From assembly GCA_913775265.1 (NCBI GenBank), contig CAJYJH010000041.1, positions 124,001 through 188,000 of the forward strand: a stretch of DNA of 64,000 nt. The letters are read 5' to 3'. A program made the translations under genes and the position numbers. This DNA comes from an uncultured Mucilaginibacter sp. GTDB taxonomy: Bacteria > Bacteroidota > Bacteroidia > Sphingobacteriales > Sphingobacteriaceae. Below are positions 53,855-62,330 of the stretch, in pieces; positions within the stretch are counted from its first letter, which is position 1, and each line of letters begins with the position of its first letter. The notes under the pieces were generated by a model. That model searched no databases. It was not told the DNA's origin and worked only from the letters and a program-made list of their open reading frames with translations.

Positions 53855-54340
53855 TTATTTGGTTTCAGTAAGCTTAATACCACTACCTACCGCTAACGCA
53901 TCTTCAACCACAGCTACATACCAATCTTTCACATGTGGTACTTTGTCCAGATATTTTCTGGCGTAAAAGCTGGCATAAGTAGCCACTAAAGCTGAAGCTC
54001 CGCCAATCAGCATACCCCGATAAGCGTTTTCGCGGTTAGCCCTAAAAATAGTAGCACCCACTAATGCACCAGAGGCTACTCGCGCAGCTACTTGTGGTAG
54101 GGAGGTGCGATTAGGAGAGGACGGTACTTTATCGCCGGCTATTTCTGCGGCACTTAATATTTTGGTGACTGCCGCTGTAATGGGCGACTGTACAAAATTT
54201 AAATTGGATAACCTGGCGGCCGAACTTGGATGCTTGCTCATATGATGGCTTAATACTGCCGGTGCCAGCATTGCACGTAATCCAGCCACAGCACCTAAAC
54301 CTATGGCTTGCTTTATGGCTGTTTCAGTTGCTTTTCTCAT
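53855..54340 (-). CDS. DUF4126 family membrane protein
   Basis: This 161-residue protein has several short hydrophobic, Ala/Gly-rich segments: IGLGAVAGLRAMLAPAVLS near the N-terminus (the DUF4126 signature AGxRAxxAP), AARVASGALVGATIF, GMLIGGASALVATYASFYA, and VAVVEDALAVGSGI at the end. The function is unknown. It is probably an inner-membrane protein with three or four spans. No promoter element was identified. It stands alone, with a 178-base divergent spacer to the four-helix-bundle gene. Confidence 0.85.
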   Translation of the reverse strand: MRKATETAIKQAIGLGAVAGLRAMLAPAVLSHHMSKHPSSAARLSNLNFVQSPITAAVTKILSAAEIAGDKVPSSPNRTSLPQVAARVASGALVGATIFRANRENAYRGMLIGGASALVATYASFYARKYLDKVPHVKDWYVAVVEDALAVGSGIKLTETK

Positions 54341-54518
54341 GAATGTATTCCTTTTAAATATAAACCTGCCTGTTTGCAGATAGTTTTAGTTAAGTATTTT
54401 GCTTATCGGGTTTAGTTATTGGGTCGTACGTTAACTCGTACCTTTTTTAGCAACCTGCTTAGAATTATTAAACTTAGTAGGCTGCGGTTTGTTTGAGTAC
54501 ACACATAATCCATATACT

Positions 54519-54968
54519 ATGCTAACCAAAGAAGCTGCCGAACAATTAAATCACTTAATTATTATTGCCAACGATGGTAAAATAGGGTACGCGCAGGCCG
54601 CCGATAACGTAAACTCATCCATGCTGAAATCGATGTTTGTACGCCTGTCGTCAGAACGTGCTGAATTTGCAGAACAATTAACCAGACTGGTAGCTGCCGG
54701 CGGTGCTGAGCCCGAGCATGGCAGCGGACCGGTAGGAACACTGCACCGCGTCTGGATCGACATCAAAACTGCTTTTGTTACTGATGATAATCATTCCGTT
54801 TTAAAAGAATGTATCAAAGGCGACCAGGCTGCCGAAGCGGCTTACGAAACTGCTTTAAAAGAAACCTCACTAACCGGCGAAGAAAGGAATGTGGTTGAGC
54901 AACAATTGACGTTAACCCGTGATGCTATTTTCGCTTTAAAGCAAGAGCAAGATCGGGTTGTAGATTAA
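54519..54968 (+). CDS. PA2169-type four-helix-bundle protein (DUF2383)
   Basis: This 149-residue cytosolic protein is predicted as a ferritin-like four-helix bundle. The first helix is TKEAAEQLNHLIIIANDGKI. The second is MLKSMFVRLSSERAEFAEQL, followed by GAEPEHGSGPVGTLHRVWID, a family hallmark. The last two helices contain VLKECIKGDQAAEAAYETAL. The family is often found with stress and envelope genes; the molecular role is unknown. A TTG at 54489 would add ten residues without similarity to the family, so ATG 54519 is chosen. Four bases separate its stop from tspO, indicating one operon. Confidence 0.92.
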   Translation: MLTKEAAEQLNHLIIIANDGKIGYAQAADNVNSSMLKSMFVRLSSERAEFAEQLTRLVAAGGAEPEHGSGPVGTLHRVWIDIKTAFVTDDNHSVLKECIKGDQAAEAAYETALKETSLTGEERNVVEQQLTLTRDAIFALKQEQDRVVD

Positions 54969-54972
54969 TACG

Positions 54973-55485
54973 ATGGCTGCCGAATATTCTATACCCATGA
55001 ATCAAGCCCGGAAGTTTAATCCTGGCGCTTTGATTATCAGCTTGCTGATGGTGGCTGCCATTGCAGCTACCGCATCTTTTTTTACCATTTCGCAAATACC
55101 GGGCTGGTACCGTATATTACAAAAGCCATCTTTTAGTCCGCCTAACTGGCTATTTGGCCCGGTTTGGACCTGCCTGTATGTGATGATTGCGGTGGCCGCT
55201 TATTTGGTATGGCAACGACGCGACGATAGCAGCTTTTACAAAACTACCCGCACTATATATTTTGTGCAGCTATTGCTGAATTTCTTGTGGTCGATTGTGT
55301 TTTTTGGAATGCACCAGGTTTTAGCCGCATTGCTTATTATCGTATTATTACTCATAAACATTGGCGTGCTGATATATCGGTTTAATCATTTCAGTAAAAC
55401 GGCTTCGCTATTACTGGTGCCTTATATTTTATGGGTAAGCTTTGCATCAGTACTTAATTTTTATCTTTACCTGCTTAACAGGTAG
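54973..55485 (+). CDS. TspO/MBR family protein
   Basis: This 170-residue inner-membrane protein has five spans. Family marks are GWYRILQKPSFSPPNWLFGP (the conserved porphyrin-site loop), VWTCLYVMIAVAAYLVW, QLLLNFLWSIVFFG and PYILWVSFASVLNFYLY. TspO binds tetrapyrroles and relates to oxidative stress and light responses. It follows the four-helix-bundle gene by four bases and precedes a small unknown membrane gene by 32 bases, so these three probably share a transcript. Confidence 0.95.
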   Translation: MAAEYSIPMNQARKFNPGALIISLLMVAAIAATASFFTISQIPGWYRILQKPSFSPPNWLFGPVWTCLYVMIAVAAYLVWQRRDDSSFYKTTRTIYFVQLLLNFLWSIVFFGMHQVLAALLIIVLLLINIGVLIYRFNHFSKTASLLLVPYILWVSFASVLNFYLYLLNR

Positions 55486-55517
55486 CCGAAAAATTATTGC
55501 CTGTTAACTCAGGTAGT

Positions 55518-56057
55518 ATGAAACGTATATTGTATGCTTTAATGCTGGTTTTGCTGTCAGTAAGTATATCACGAGCCGACAAGGTGTCTATTAAGCAATT
55601 TATTGTTAAAGAAAATCCATTTGCCCGGCAGGAGATTGCCATTGTAGCTACCGATACCGCAAAGCAAATCCAGGAAAACATCAGCGGACATTATACTTTT
55701 ACCATCAACGGATTTGAGAACGATCTGCTTTTTCAGAACGGAACGGCCTTTTATCGGCATAAAGTAAACCGCTCAGCTTTTATGTTTATTAAGCACCGGA
55801 ACGAGAGCGGTACTTACTCAACGTTGTTTTATGTGTACAAGCATGGCGATAAGTTAAGTCCTATACACATCAGTTGGGTTTGGCTGATTGCGATACCGTT
55901 GATTATTGTTTTTGCGGGTTACCTGTTTAAAAGATTTATCGTGATCGCTGTTATCATCATCATTTTATGGATGTATTTTAATCACAATAACGGCTTAAGT
56001 CTGTCTACTTTTTTTGAAAGTATTTTTGAGGGGATTAAGTACGCAATAACAGGATAA
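55518..56057 (+). CDS. Hypothetical exported membrane protein
   Basis: This 179-residue protein has signal MKRILYALMLVLLSVSISRA, a beta-rich extracytoplasmic part of about 95 residues (VSIKQFIVKENPFARQEIAI, HYTFTINGFENDLLFQNGTA, KRNESGTYSTLFYVYKHGDK-like), then two membrane segments near 120-138 and 142-158. I recognise no family. A TTG at 55497 would add seven residues before the signal, so ATG 55518 is chosen. It follows tspO closely and may be its operon partner. The topology suggests a periplasmic sensor or adaptor domain held at the inner membrane. Confidence 0.75.
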   Translation: MKRILYALMLVLLSVSISRADKVSIKQFIVKENPFARQEIAIVATDTAKQIQENISGHYTFTINGFENDLLFQNGTAFYRHKVNRSAFMFIKHRNESGTYSTLFYVYKHGDKLSPIHISWVWLIAIPLIIVFAGYLFKRFIVIAVIIIILWMYFNHNNGLSLSTFFESIFEGIKYAITG

Positions 56058-56074
56058 ATTACTTGTGCTACTGA

Positions 56075-56788
56075 CTATAACTCGCTGACAAAGCCTATTA
56101 ATGAAATAGCCACACCCAATAGAACTGCTATTAATTTGCGTCGGTTAAATTTGTGGTCAGGCCCGGCCTCAAATAAGATAGTGGTGGATATATGTAAAAA
56201 TATACCAATGACTACGCCCATAATGCGATTAAAGTACTGTTGCAGGTTGCCGATGCCGCCACTGCTGATAGCATCGCTCACAAAATAACCTGCCGGTGCC
56301 ATAGAGGCAAACAACGCTATAAAAAATATAGTACGTGCTTTGGTTTGATGGTTGGCCAATAATATAGTACCTAAGGCAAACGCTGCCGGGATGTGGTGTA
56401 GCCCAATGCCAAACACTAATTGCTGCTGATAACCGCCGGCAAGGGGCATGCCTTCTAAAAAGCCATGCAGGCATAAACTCACCATTATGCCTAACGGAAA
56501 GATTGGTTTATCGTGGTGATGAATGTGCATGTGCCCATGCTCAATACCTTCCGAAAATTGCTCAAGTACAATCTGAAAAATAAAACCTACTAAAATAAAA
56601 ACTCCAACCAGGTGGTCATTGCCATGGTAGGCATCGGGAATCAGGTGCAGCACCGTGATGCCAAACAAATAGGCACCACTAAAGGATAACACCAGCTTTA
56701 ATTGTTTATGGCTGCCACCCTTAAACAGAAATACAGACAGGCCACCCAAAAAAGCACACAAAAAAAGCAGAAGTAAATACCAGTACAT
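56075..56788 (-). CDS. ZIP-family metal transporter
   Basis: This 237-residue inner-membrane protein has eight expected spans. The metal-site helices carry HGFLEGMPLAGGYQ (HxxxEG, TM4) and GIGLHHIPAAFALG (HHxxxA, TM5). The loop EGIEHGHMHIHHHDKP is His-rich, typical of a metal-sensing loop. The short form suggests Zn, Fe or Mn transport into the cell. Its ATG overlaps the PAP2 stop by one base (TAATG), so the two are coupled. It converges on the hypothetical membrane gene at 55518. Confidence 0.92.
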   Translation of the reverse strand: MYWYLLLLFLCAFLGGLSVFLFKGGSHKQLKLVLSFSGAYLFGITVLHLIPDAYHGNDHLVGVFILVGFIFQIVLEQFSEGIEHGHMHIHHHDKPIFPLGIMVSLCLHGFLEGMPLAGGYQQQLVFGIGLHHIPAAFALGTILLANHQTKARTIFFIALFASMAPAGYFVSDAISSGGIGNLQQYFNRIMGVVIGIFLHISTTILFEAGPDHKFNRRKLIAVLLGVAISLIGFVSEL

Positions 56789-57351
56789 TAAAATTGAGGT
56801 TGAAGTTTTTTAAACAGCGCAGCAAATATAAAACCAATACAGGCACCAAAAAGAGCGCCCGCGGTAACGTCTATGGGGTAATGCACACCTACGTATACCT
56901 GTGCCACGCATACCAGCAAAGCCCAAAGCAAAACCCAAAGCCATACCCACCGCCACTTTCGCCCATATACTACGCCCAAAAATACCGACATAGCAAAGTG
57001 GTCGGTGGCATGGGTAGACGGGAAGCTGTAGCCTGTTCCACAAGATACCCGGCTGGTAATGGTTTGCGCCAATGCCTCATCCCGGCAGGGGCGCAGGCGT
57101 TTAATCTGGTTTTTAATTAAGGTAGCGCTGCTAAAATCGGCTACGCATACAGTAACAGCCAATAACACTACCAACCAAACACCGTATTTTTTAAACTTCC
57201 ATATACTAAATACAATGATGAACACATAAACCGGTATCCAAAAACGTGGGTTACGCAGCCAGGGCATCAATCCGTCAAACAACGGGTTGGTAAGTGTATG
57301 GTTAATAAAATAAAATACCTGCCGGTCAAGTTGTAATAAAAAATGGGGCAT
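56788..57351 (-). CDS. PAP2-family phosphatase (undecaprenyl-diphosphatase-like)
   Basis: This 187-residue inner-membrane phosphatase has the three acid-phosphatase motifs KNQIKRLRPCRD (KX6RP), FPSTHATDHFA (PSxH) and VYVGVHYPIDVTAG (SRX5HX3D-type). It has about five membrane spans. Its likely role is recycling undecaprenyl pyrophosphate to the carrier phosphate, or dephosphorylating lipids. The longest frame begins at 57423, upstream of the -7 element TATATTTG (57388-57395), so the ATG at 57351 or 57360 is right; 57351 (MPHFLLQLDRQVFYF) fits the family. Coupled to the ZIP gene downstream. Confidence 0.88.
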   Translation of the reverse strand: MPHFLLQLDRQVFYFINHTLTNPLFDGLMPWLRNPRFWIPVYVFIIVFSIWKFKKYGVWLVVLLAVTVCVADFSSATLIKNQIKRLRPCRDEALAQTITSRVSCGTGYSFPSTHATDHFAMSVFLGVVYGRKWRWVWLWVLLWALLVCVAQVYVGVHYPIDVTAGALFGACIGFIFAALFKKLQPQF

Positions 57352-57387
57352 GTGGGTTGGCATTAAAGCAAGCCGGTAAAACGCCCG

Positions 57388-57395
57388 CAAATATA
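57388..57395 (-). promoter_or_regulatory. -7 promoter element of the PAP2-ZIP operon
   Basis: TATATTTG on the minus strand (TAnnTTTG) lies 28-36 bases before the two candidate ATGs and rules out the longer start at 57423. Confidence 0.6.
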
Positions 57396-57483
57396 GTTGA
57401 TTAAAGTCCTGCCTGTATACCATGGCGTTTTTATGACTTTAAGCGGTAATAAATTTTTATTTTTGCTAAATAATTATTGCAAT

Positions 57484-58869
57484 TTGACACTTATAAAATC
57501 TATATCAGGCATCAGAGGCACCATTGGCGGTGCTGCCGGCGAGGGGTTAACGCCTCTTGATATTGTAAAATTTACATCGGCATTTGGTGCCTGGGCTATT
57601 AAAAAAACGGGTATCCGTAAAATTGTATTGGGCCGCGATGCGCGTTTGTCGGGCACTATGGTTAACAACCTGGTGATAGGCACACTACAGGGTTTGGGTA
57701 TTGATGTGGTTGATGTAGGTTTATCCACCACCCCAACGGTAGAAGTAGCCGTACCCGCCGAGCAGGCTGCAGGTGGTATTATCTTAACCGCCAGCCATAA
57801 CCCTAAACAATGGAATGCACTAAAACTACTGAACAGCACCGGCGAATTCATTACTGATGCCGATGGTCAGGAAGTGTTAGCAATGGCCGAAAGCAGCGAC
57901 TTTAATTACGCCGATGTGGACAGCTTGGGTGTAGTAACCGTAAACGATACTTATCTGCAAAAGCATATCGATGAGATTTTAGCACTGCCTTTAGTAGACA
58001 AGGAATCCATCAGCCAGGCAAATTTTAAAGTAGTTGTTGATGCGGTTAACTCTACCGGTGGTATTTATGTGCCGGCTTTGCTGGAGGCGCTTGGCGTTAA
58101 AACTGTTCATCAGATATATTGTGAGCCCAACGGCCATTTCCCACACAATCCGGAGCCGTTGCCGGAAAATTTAAAAGAGCTGGCAAATCAGGTAACTGCT
58201 AACGGAGCCGACTTAGGTATTGCCGTTGATCCGGATGTAGACCGTTTATGCTTTGTTTGCGAAGACGGCGCTATGTTTGGCGAAGAGTATACGCTGGTAG
58301 CCGTAGCCGATTATGTGCTGCAGCACACCAAAGGCAACACGGTATCTAATTTGTCGTCAACCCGTGCCTTGCGCGATGTTACCGAACGTGCCGGCGGTAC
58401 TTATTATGCTGCTGCTGTAGGCGAGGTAAATGTAGTTACCAAAATGAAAGAGGTGAATGCGGTAATTGGCGGCGAAGGTAACGGCGGGGTAATTTATCCC
58501 GAAACCCATTATGGTCGGGATGCGCTTGCCGGTATTGCTTTATTTTTAACGCACCTGGCTAAGTCGGGTAAAACCGTATCAGCGTTAAAGGCGAGCTATC
58601 CGCAATACTTTATCTCCAAGAATAAAATTGAGCTTACTGCCGGGATGGATATTGATGCTTTGCTGTTAAAGGTGGAGGAAAAATACAAGCAACAGCCGTA
58701 TAGCACTATCGACGGGTTGAAGATTGAATTTGACAAGCAATGGGTGCACCTGCGTAAATCAAATACCGAGCCTATCATCCGTATTTACTCGGAAGCAGAA
58801 AATGAGGCTGCTGCTAACGCATTAGCGCAACAACTGATTACCGACATGAAAGCAATATTAGGCATATAG
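57484..58869 (+). CDS. glmM: Phosphoglucosamine mutase
   Basis: This enzyme converts glucosamine-6-phosphate to glucosamine-1-phosphate for peptidoglycan and lipopolysaccharide. It is 461 residues from the TTG at 57484. TLIKSISGIRGTIGG is the family N-terminus. LTASHNPKQWNALK holds the phosphoserine (S104). The metal loop is VDPDVDRLCFVCEDG, the sugar loop GGEGNGGVIYPE, and the phosphate loop RKSNTEPIIRIYSE. Longer frames from 57397 or ATG 57433 would add residues the family lacks, and they overlap the PAP2 promoter area. The TTG start is inferred from this fit. Confidence 0.9.
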   Translation: MTLIKSISGIRGTIGGAAGEGLTPLDIVKFTSAFGAWAIKKTGIRKIVLGRDARLSGTMVNNLVIGTLQGLGIDVVDVGLSTTPTVEVAVPAEQAAGGIILTASHNPKQWNALKLLNSTGEFITDADGQEVLAMAESSDFNYADVDSLGVVTVNDTYLQKHIDEILALPLVDKESISQANFKVVVDAVNSTGGIYVPALLEALGVKTVHQIYCEPNGHFPHNPEPLPENLKELANQVTANGADLGIAVDPDVDRLCFVCEDGAMFGEEYTLVAVADYVLQHTKGNTVSNLSSTRALRDVTERAGGTYYAAAVGEVNVVTKMKEVNAVIGGEGNGGVIYPETHYGRDALAGIALFLTHLAKSGKTVSALKASYPQYFISKNKIELTAGMDIDALLLKVEEKYKQQPYSTIDGLKIEFDKQWVHLRKSNTEPIIRIYSEAENEAAANALAQQLITDMKAILGI

Positions 58870-58925
58870 CAAATTTGCTTAAGCTGATTGCTAATTTAAT
58901 TGAAGTTCTTATCCTATAAATAATA

Positions 58926-60065
58926 ATGGCTACAAGAATATACCTTGATAATGCTGCCACAACGCCGATTGACCCCGAGGTAATGAAGCAAATGGTGCAG
59001 GTGATGGAAAGCCAGTACGGCAATCCATCATCCATACATGCTCATGGCCGCGAGGCCCGCTCGCTGATTGAAAAGGCGCGTAAAACCATTGCGGGCTTAC
59101 TGCATACTTCGCCGGCCGAAATCTTTTTTACATCGGGAGGTACTGAGGCCGACAATACCGCTATACGTTGCGGTATTATCGACCATGGCTTAAAGCATGC
59201 TGTTACAAGCCGTATTGAGCACCATGCTGTCGTGCATACTTTGGAGGCTCTCGAAAAGTCAGGTGTAATCAAACTAAGCTTTGTTGATACTGATAGCAAA
59301 GGCAATATCGACTACGAGCAGTTAGAGCAATTGCTGCAAAGCAACGAACGGACATTTGTATCCCTAATGCATGCCAATAACGAAATTGGTACGCTAACGG
59401 ATATTGAACGGGTGGGCGAAATCTGTGAAAAGTATAACGCTTTATATCATTGTGATACGGTGCAAACTGTTGGTCATTATGCGCACGACCTGAGCAAACT
59501 CAAAGTTCATTTTATGGTATGCGCAGCGCATAAGCTGCATGGGCCAAAAGGGACCGGATTTTTGTACATAAATCATAAAGTGAAAATAAATCCGATGATT
59601 TACGGAGGCTCACAAGAGCGTAATATGCGCGGCGGTACCGAAAATATCTATGGCATTGCAGGTCTCGCTAAAGCGCTCGAAATGGCCTATAACGACATGG
59701 ATGCTCATCAGGCGCATATCCAAGGGCTCAAAAGCTATATGATTGAGCAATTATTGCAGATTCCGGGTGTGCATTTTAATGGGGAGACTGATGCGGACAA
59801 AAGTTTGTATACAGTACTGAATGTGTCCTTCCCCGAAATGGAGATGGCCGACATGTTATTGTTTAGTCTGGACATTGCCGGTATATCGGCATCTGGAGGC
59901 AGTGCCTGCAGCTCGGGTACCAACATTGGTTCGCATGTCCTGAATGGTATTGGTGCCAATCCTAATCGCCCGGCCGTTCGCTTCTCTTTCTCAAAATACA
60001 ATACCCTCCAGGAAATTGATTCTGCCATCAGCAAGATCAAAGAAATCTGCGCCGTAAACGCCTAA
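58926..60065 (+). CDS. Cysteine desulfurase (IscS/NifS type)
   Basis: This 379-residue pyridoxal-phosphate enzyme removes sulfur from cysteine for Fe-S cluster or tRNA thiolation. Key blocks are YLDNAATTPIDPEVM at the start, FTSGGTEADNTAI, HANNEIGTLTDI, and AAHKLHGPKGTGFL with the cofactor Lys K203. SGGSACSSGTNIGSHVL holds the active-site Cys C328. The loop is of the long IscS type. No iscU, scaffold or tRNA thiolase is adjacent, so the target pathway cannot be read. It follows glmM by 56 bases on the same strand. Confidence 0.94.
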   Translation: MATRIYLDNAATTPIDPEVMKQMVQVMESQYGNPSSIHAHGREARSLIEKARKTIAGLLHTSPAEIFFTSGGTEADNTAIRCGIIDHGLKHAVTSRIEHHAVVHTLEALEKSGVIKLSFVDTDSKGNIDYEQLEQLLQSNERTFVSLMHANNEIGTLTDIERVGEICEKYNALYHCDTVQTVGHYAHDLSKLKVHFMVCAAHKLHGPKGTGFLYINHKVKINPMIYGGSQERNMRGGTENIYGIAGLAKALEMAYNDMDAHQAHIQGLKSYMIEQLLQIPGVHFNGETDADKSLYTVLNVSFPEMEMADMLLFSLDIAGISASGGSACSSGTNIGSHVLNGIGANPNRPAVRFSFSKYNTLQEIDSAISKIKEICAVNA

Positions 60066-60111
60066 GCGTTTCGCCGGATTGTCGTCATCAATCAAAATTT
60101 TCCAGTTCATA

Positions 60112-60149
60112 ATTACATCAGTTAAGCGCTAAGGTTTAACTGATGTAAT
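60112..60149. terminator. Perfect 14-bp inverted repeat between convergent genes
   Basis: ATTACATCAGTTAA (60112-60125) pairs with TTAACTGATGTAAT (60136-60149) over a 10-base loop. It covers the stop of the small membrane gene and lies 47 bases past the desulfurase stop. No strong T-run on either side, so terminator strength is uncertain. Confidence 0.6.
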
Positions 60150-60429
60150 CTCTGTCTTCATCACTTAGTGTACTGTTGTTACGTTTTGCTGCGTTGTTGT
60201 ACTCGCCAGTGTCATCGTCATGATCCGAAATTTTATGCTTCTTTTTTCTGGGCCAGCTTACCAACACGCCCAGCAAAAATGCACTAACCGATATGGTGGT
60301 AAGCATGGTAGTTTTAGGAACAACAGTAGCCACGCCTAAAATGATAAACTCTGACTCTGTAGTATTTTGCATAATGGTGATCGTCAGAAAGGCGAGTACA
60401 GTAATGGATAGGATAGTTCTAAAACTCAT
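60136..60429 (-). CDS. Small two-span membrane protein (possible LapA-like)
   Basis: This 97-residue protein has a first membrane segment near 5-22 (ILSITVLAFLTITIM), a short loop (QNTTESEFIILGV), a second near 38-58 (TMLTTISVSAFLLGVLVSW) and a cytoplasmic tail beginning WPRKKKHK that turns acidic. This layout recalls the LapA domain family (DUF1049), in which two spans flank a short loop, but the similarity is weak and unproven. A 17-bp palindrome lies 37 bases upstream of its ATG and may regulate it. It converges on the desulfurase gene. Confidence 0.65.
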   Translation of the reverse strand: MSFRTILSITVLAFLTITIMQNTTESEFIILGVATVVPKTTMLTTISVSAFLLGVLVSWPRKKKHKISDHDDDTGEYNNAAKRNNSTLSDEDRDYIS

Positions 60430-61309
60430 ATAATAATTATGTCTTCATTTTAAACATACGATGTAAGGAGCAAATTGCTCCTATAAATATCGCTTGTTTA
60501 CGTAGTTTCTGTATATCAGTTGTGCTTATTCTAAAGGCATTTTGCACCGTCTTTTATCGGCATTATTGCCACCAAGGAAATCTGAGGGTGACCTACATTG
60601 TTTTTATATATTCTGACAGTTTTTAATTTGTAACACTAAGGTTTCGAATAACAAGTGAAATTTATAACTTTAATTTAGTTTAAGTGTTATACATTATACA
60701 GCTGATATTCAGCGATTTTTAATTGTATGAAAGAGCTTAAAAAAGCTTAATGCTAAAAATAATAGTAAAAATGACTTTTAAAGTATAATGATATGTGAAT
60801 TTAAGGTTTTAATAAATATATATATAAAACTGTTTTCCAGTATTTTATACTATTAAATTAAGTTTAAAAATGTTAAAAATTAGTTCATGAATTCAATTCA
60901 AAATGAAGTTGTATTGGAAAATTCTTATTAAAAAGTGTACACTAAGTCGAATTTTGATTTGGCTTGAGATCGCTTATGCCATTTGCACAAGACTATTGGT
61001 ATGCTGAACTTTTAGAAGCGCTTAAAACGGCTTAAAATCAGTTTGGGTGAATGTTAGGTTCTTCGAAGTTTTTGGAAGACAAAGTCACGGAATACAAGAA
61101 ATTCTAAAGAGCGTTACCGTTGAGATAAATGGATATGGGCTGCCAAACTCAAAGGTAGCTACTGCCAATAAATGAATGTGCTCGTCGACAAGTGCTTCCA
61201 GGTTTTTGAATGTCGACAGAACCAAGTAACTTTGTTAGTATACTTTGGCAAGTGGAAATTTGAGATTGACCAGCAATGAATTGACCAACGCCCCGAAGTT
61301 TTTATAGTA
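60430..61309. other. Gene-free A/T-rich region, about 880 bases
   Basis: No open frame of protein length on either strand. A 17-bp palindrome, AGGAGCAA-A-TTGCTCCT, is at 60466-60482. From about 60970 the composition becomes less A/T-rich, and short coding-like stretches such as FAQDYWYAELLEALKTA (plus strand, about 60978-61030) are broken by stops, as in a decayed gene. No terminal inverted repeats or transposase motif were found. Confidence 0.5.
60466..60482. promoter_or_regulatory. 17-bp palindrome upstream of the small membrane gene
   Basis: AGGAGCAA (60466-60473) and TTGCTCCT (60475-60482) are exact reverse complements around one base. It lies 37 bases upstream of the ATG at 60429 and suits a dimeric regulator site. 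Confidence 0.45.
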
Positions 61310-61345
61310 CAATAAAAAAGTGCTTGCTGTATATAGCAAGCACTT
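61310..61345 (-). terminator. Terminator of the tgt-lptF/G-DMT operon
   Basis: A perfect 11-bp stem AAGTGCTTGCT (61318-61328) / AGCAAGCACTT (61335-61345), with a 6-base loop, is followed on the minus strand by TTTTATTG. It lies 34 bases past the transporter stop. Confidence 0.92.
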
Positions 61346-61378
61346 AGTGTATTAAAATAAGATAAAATTTGTATGTAT

Positions 61379-62296
61379 TTAAAAAGCTGTCTTTCGGCTT
61401 TTAAATTTTACAACCTGCTTTTGTACTACCGGAAACAGGAAGATAGTAGATAGTATAATGAGTGCGCCGAGCCAGAAACCCAAGCTCATGGTATGCAAAT
61501 CGCCAAAAAACATAAAGGCCATAATTATGCCGTACACCGGTTCAAGGTTAGTGATCAGCGCCACTTTAAAGGCCGATAGCTCGCGCATTACCGACACACC
61601 TGCTACATATGCTAATGAGGTACAAACGGTCCCCAATATTAATAGGTAGCCTATATCGTAATTGTGCGGAATTTGTAAGTTGTTGAGCGTATCACTGGCC
61701 AGCATATAAATGGTTATCCATACAAACGCCCCAATCAACTCGTAGAAGGCTATCACAGGCGGCGATATCTGTTGTACCTGTCTGGAGTTAATAATAGAGA
61801 ACAAACTGGCGGCAGCAGCGCTTAGAAGCCCCAAGATAATGCCTTGTGTATATTGTGTCTCGAACTTAAATATAAGGGTAATGCCTGTGATGATTAGTAT
61901 GCCGGATAGGATCTCAAGTTTTGAGATGGGCTTGCGATTGATGATAGGCTCAAAAATAGCCGTGAAAAGCGTGATTGATGACAAGCATACCAGCGTAACC
62001 GATACTGTCGATACTTTGATGGCATAAAAGAACAAAACCCAATGTCCGCCTACCAAAGCACCTGTCATAAATAACTTCAGGAAGGTCTTGCGGTCTAACT
62101 TGATGTCTTGCCGGTTAAATTTAAAGTATAAAAATAGCGTACAAAAGGCAATCAGTACCCTGTACCAGACCAGGTTTACGGCTGTAATGGTAATGAGTTT
62201 ACCCAGTATGCCGGTAAAGCCCCATATAAATACGGTAAAGTGCAGTATGAGTAAGTTTTTATTGAGCTGGTAGGCAGGAGCGGTGTCCGGTTGCAT
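61379..62296 (-). CDS. EamA/DMT-family transporter
   Basis: This 305-residue inner-membrane permease has ten spans in two EamA repeats. The first opens LLILHFTVFIWGFTGILGKL. The second begins near 155 (GIILGLLSAAAASLFSIINS) and ends with EPVYGIIMAFMFFGDLHTMS, the usual closing motif. Family members export amino acids, nucleobases or other small metabolites; the substrate cannot be read. It follows the lptF/G gene by 34 bases and ends at a strong terminator, so it is the last gene of that operon. Confidence 0.93.
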   Translation of the reverse strand: MQPDTAPAYQLNKNLLILHFTVFIWGFTGILGKLITITAVNLVWYRVLIAFCTLFLYFKFNRQDIKLDRKTFLKLFMTGALVGGHWVLFFYAIKVSTVSVTLVCLSSITLFTAIFEPIINRKPISKLEILSGILIITGITLIFKFETQYTQGIILGLLSAAAASLFSIINSRQVQQISPPVIAFYELIGAFVWITIYMLASDTLNNLQIPHNYDIGYLLILGTVCTSLAYVAGVSVMRELSAFKVALITNLEPVYGIIMAFMFFGDLHTMSLGFWLGALIILSTIFLFPVVQKQVVKFKSRKTAF

Positions 62297-62330
62297 GAGT
62301 AATAATCAAATGAAATAAAACAGAAAGGCC

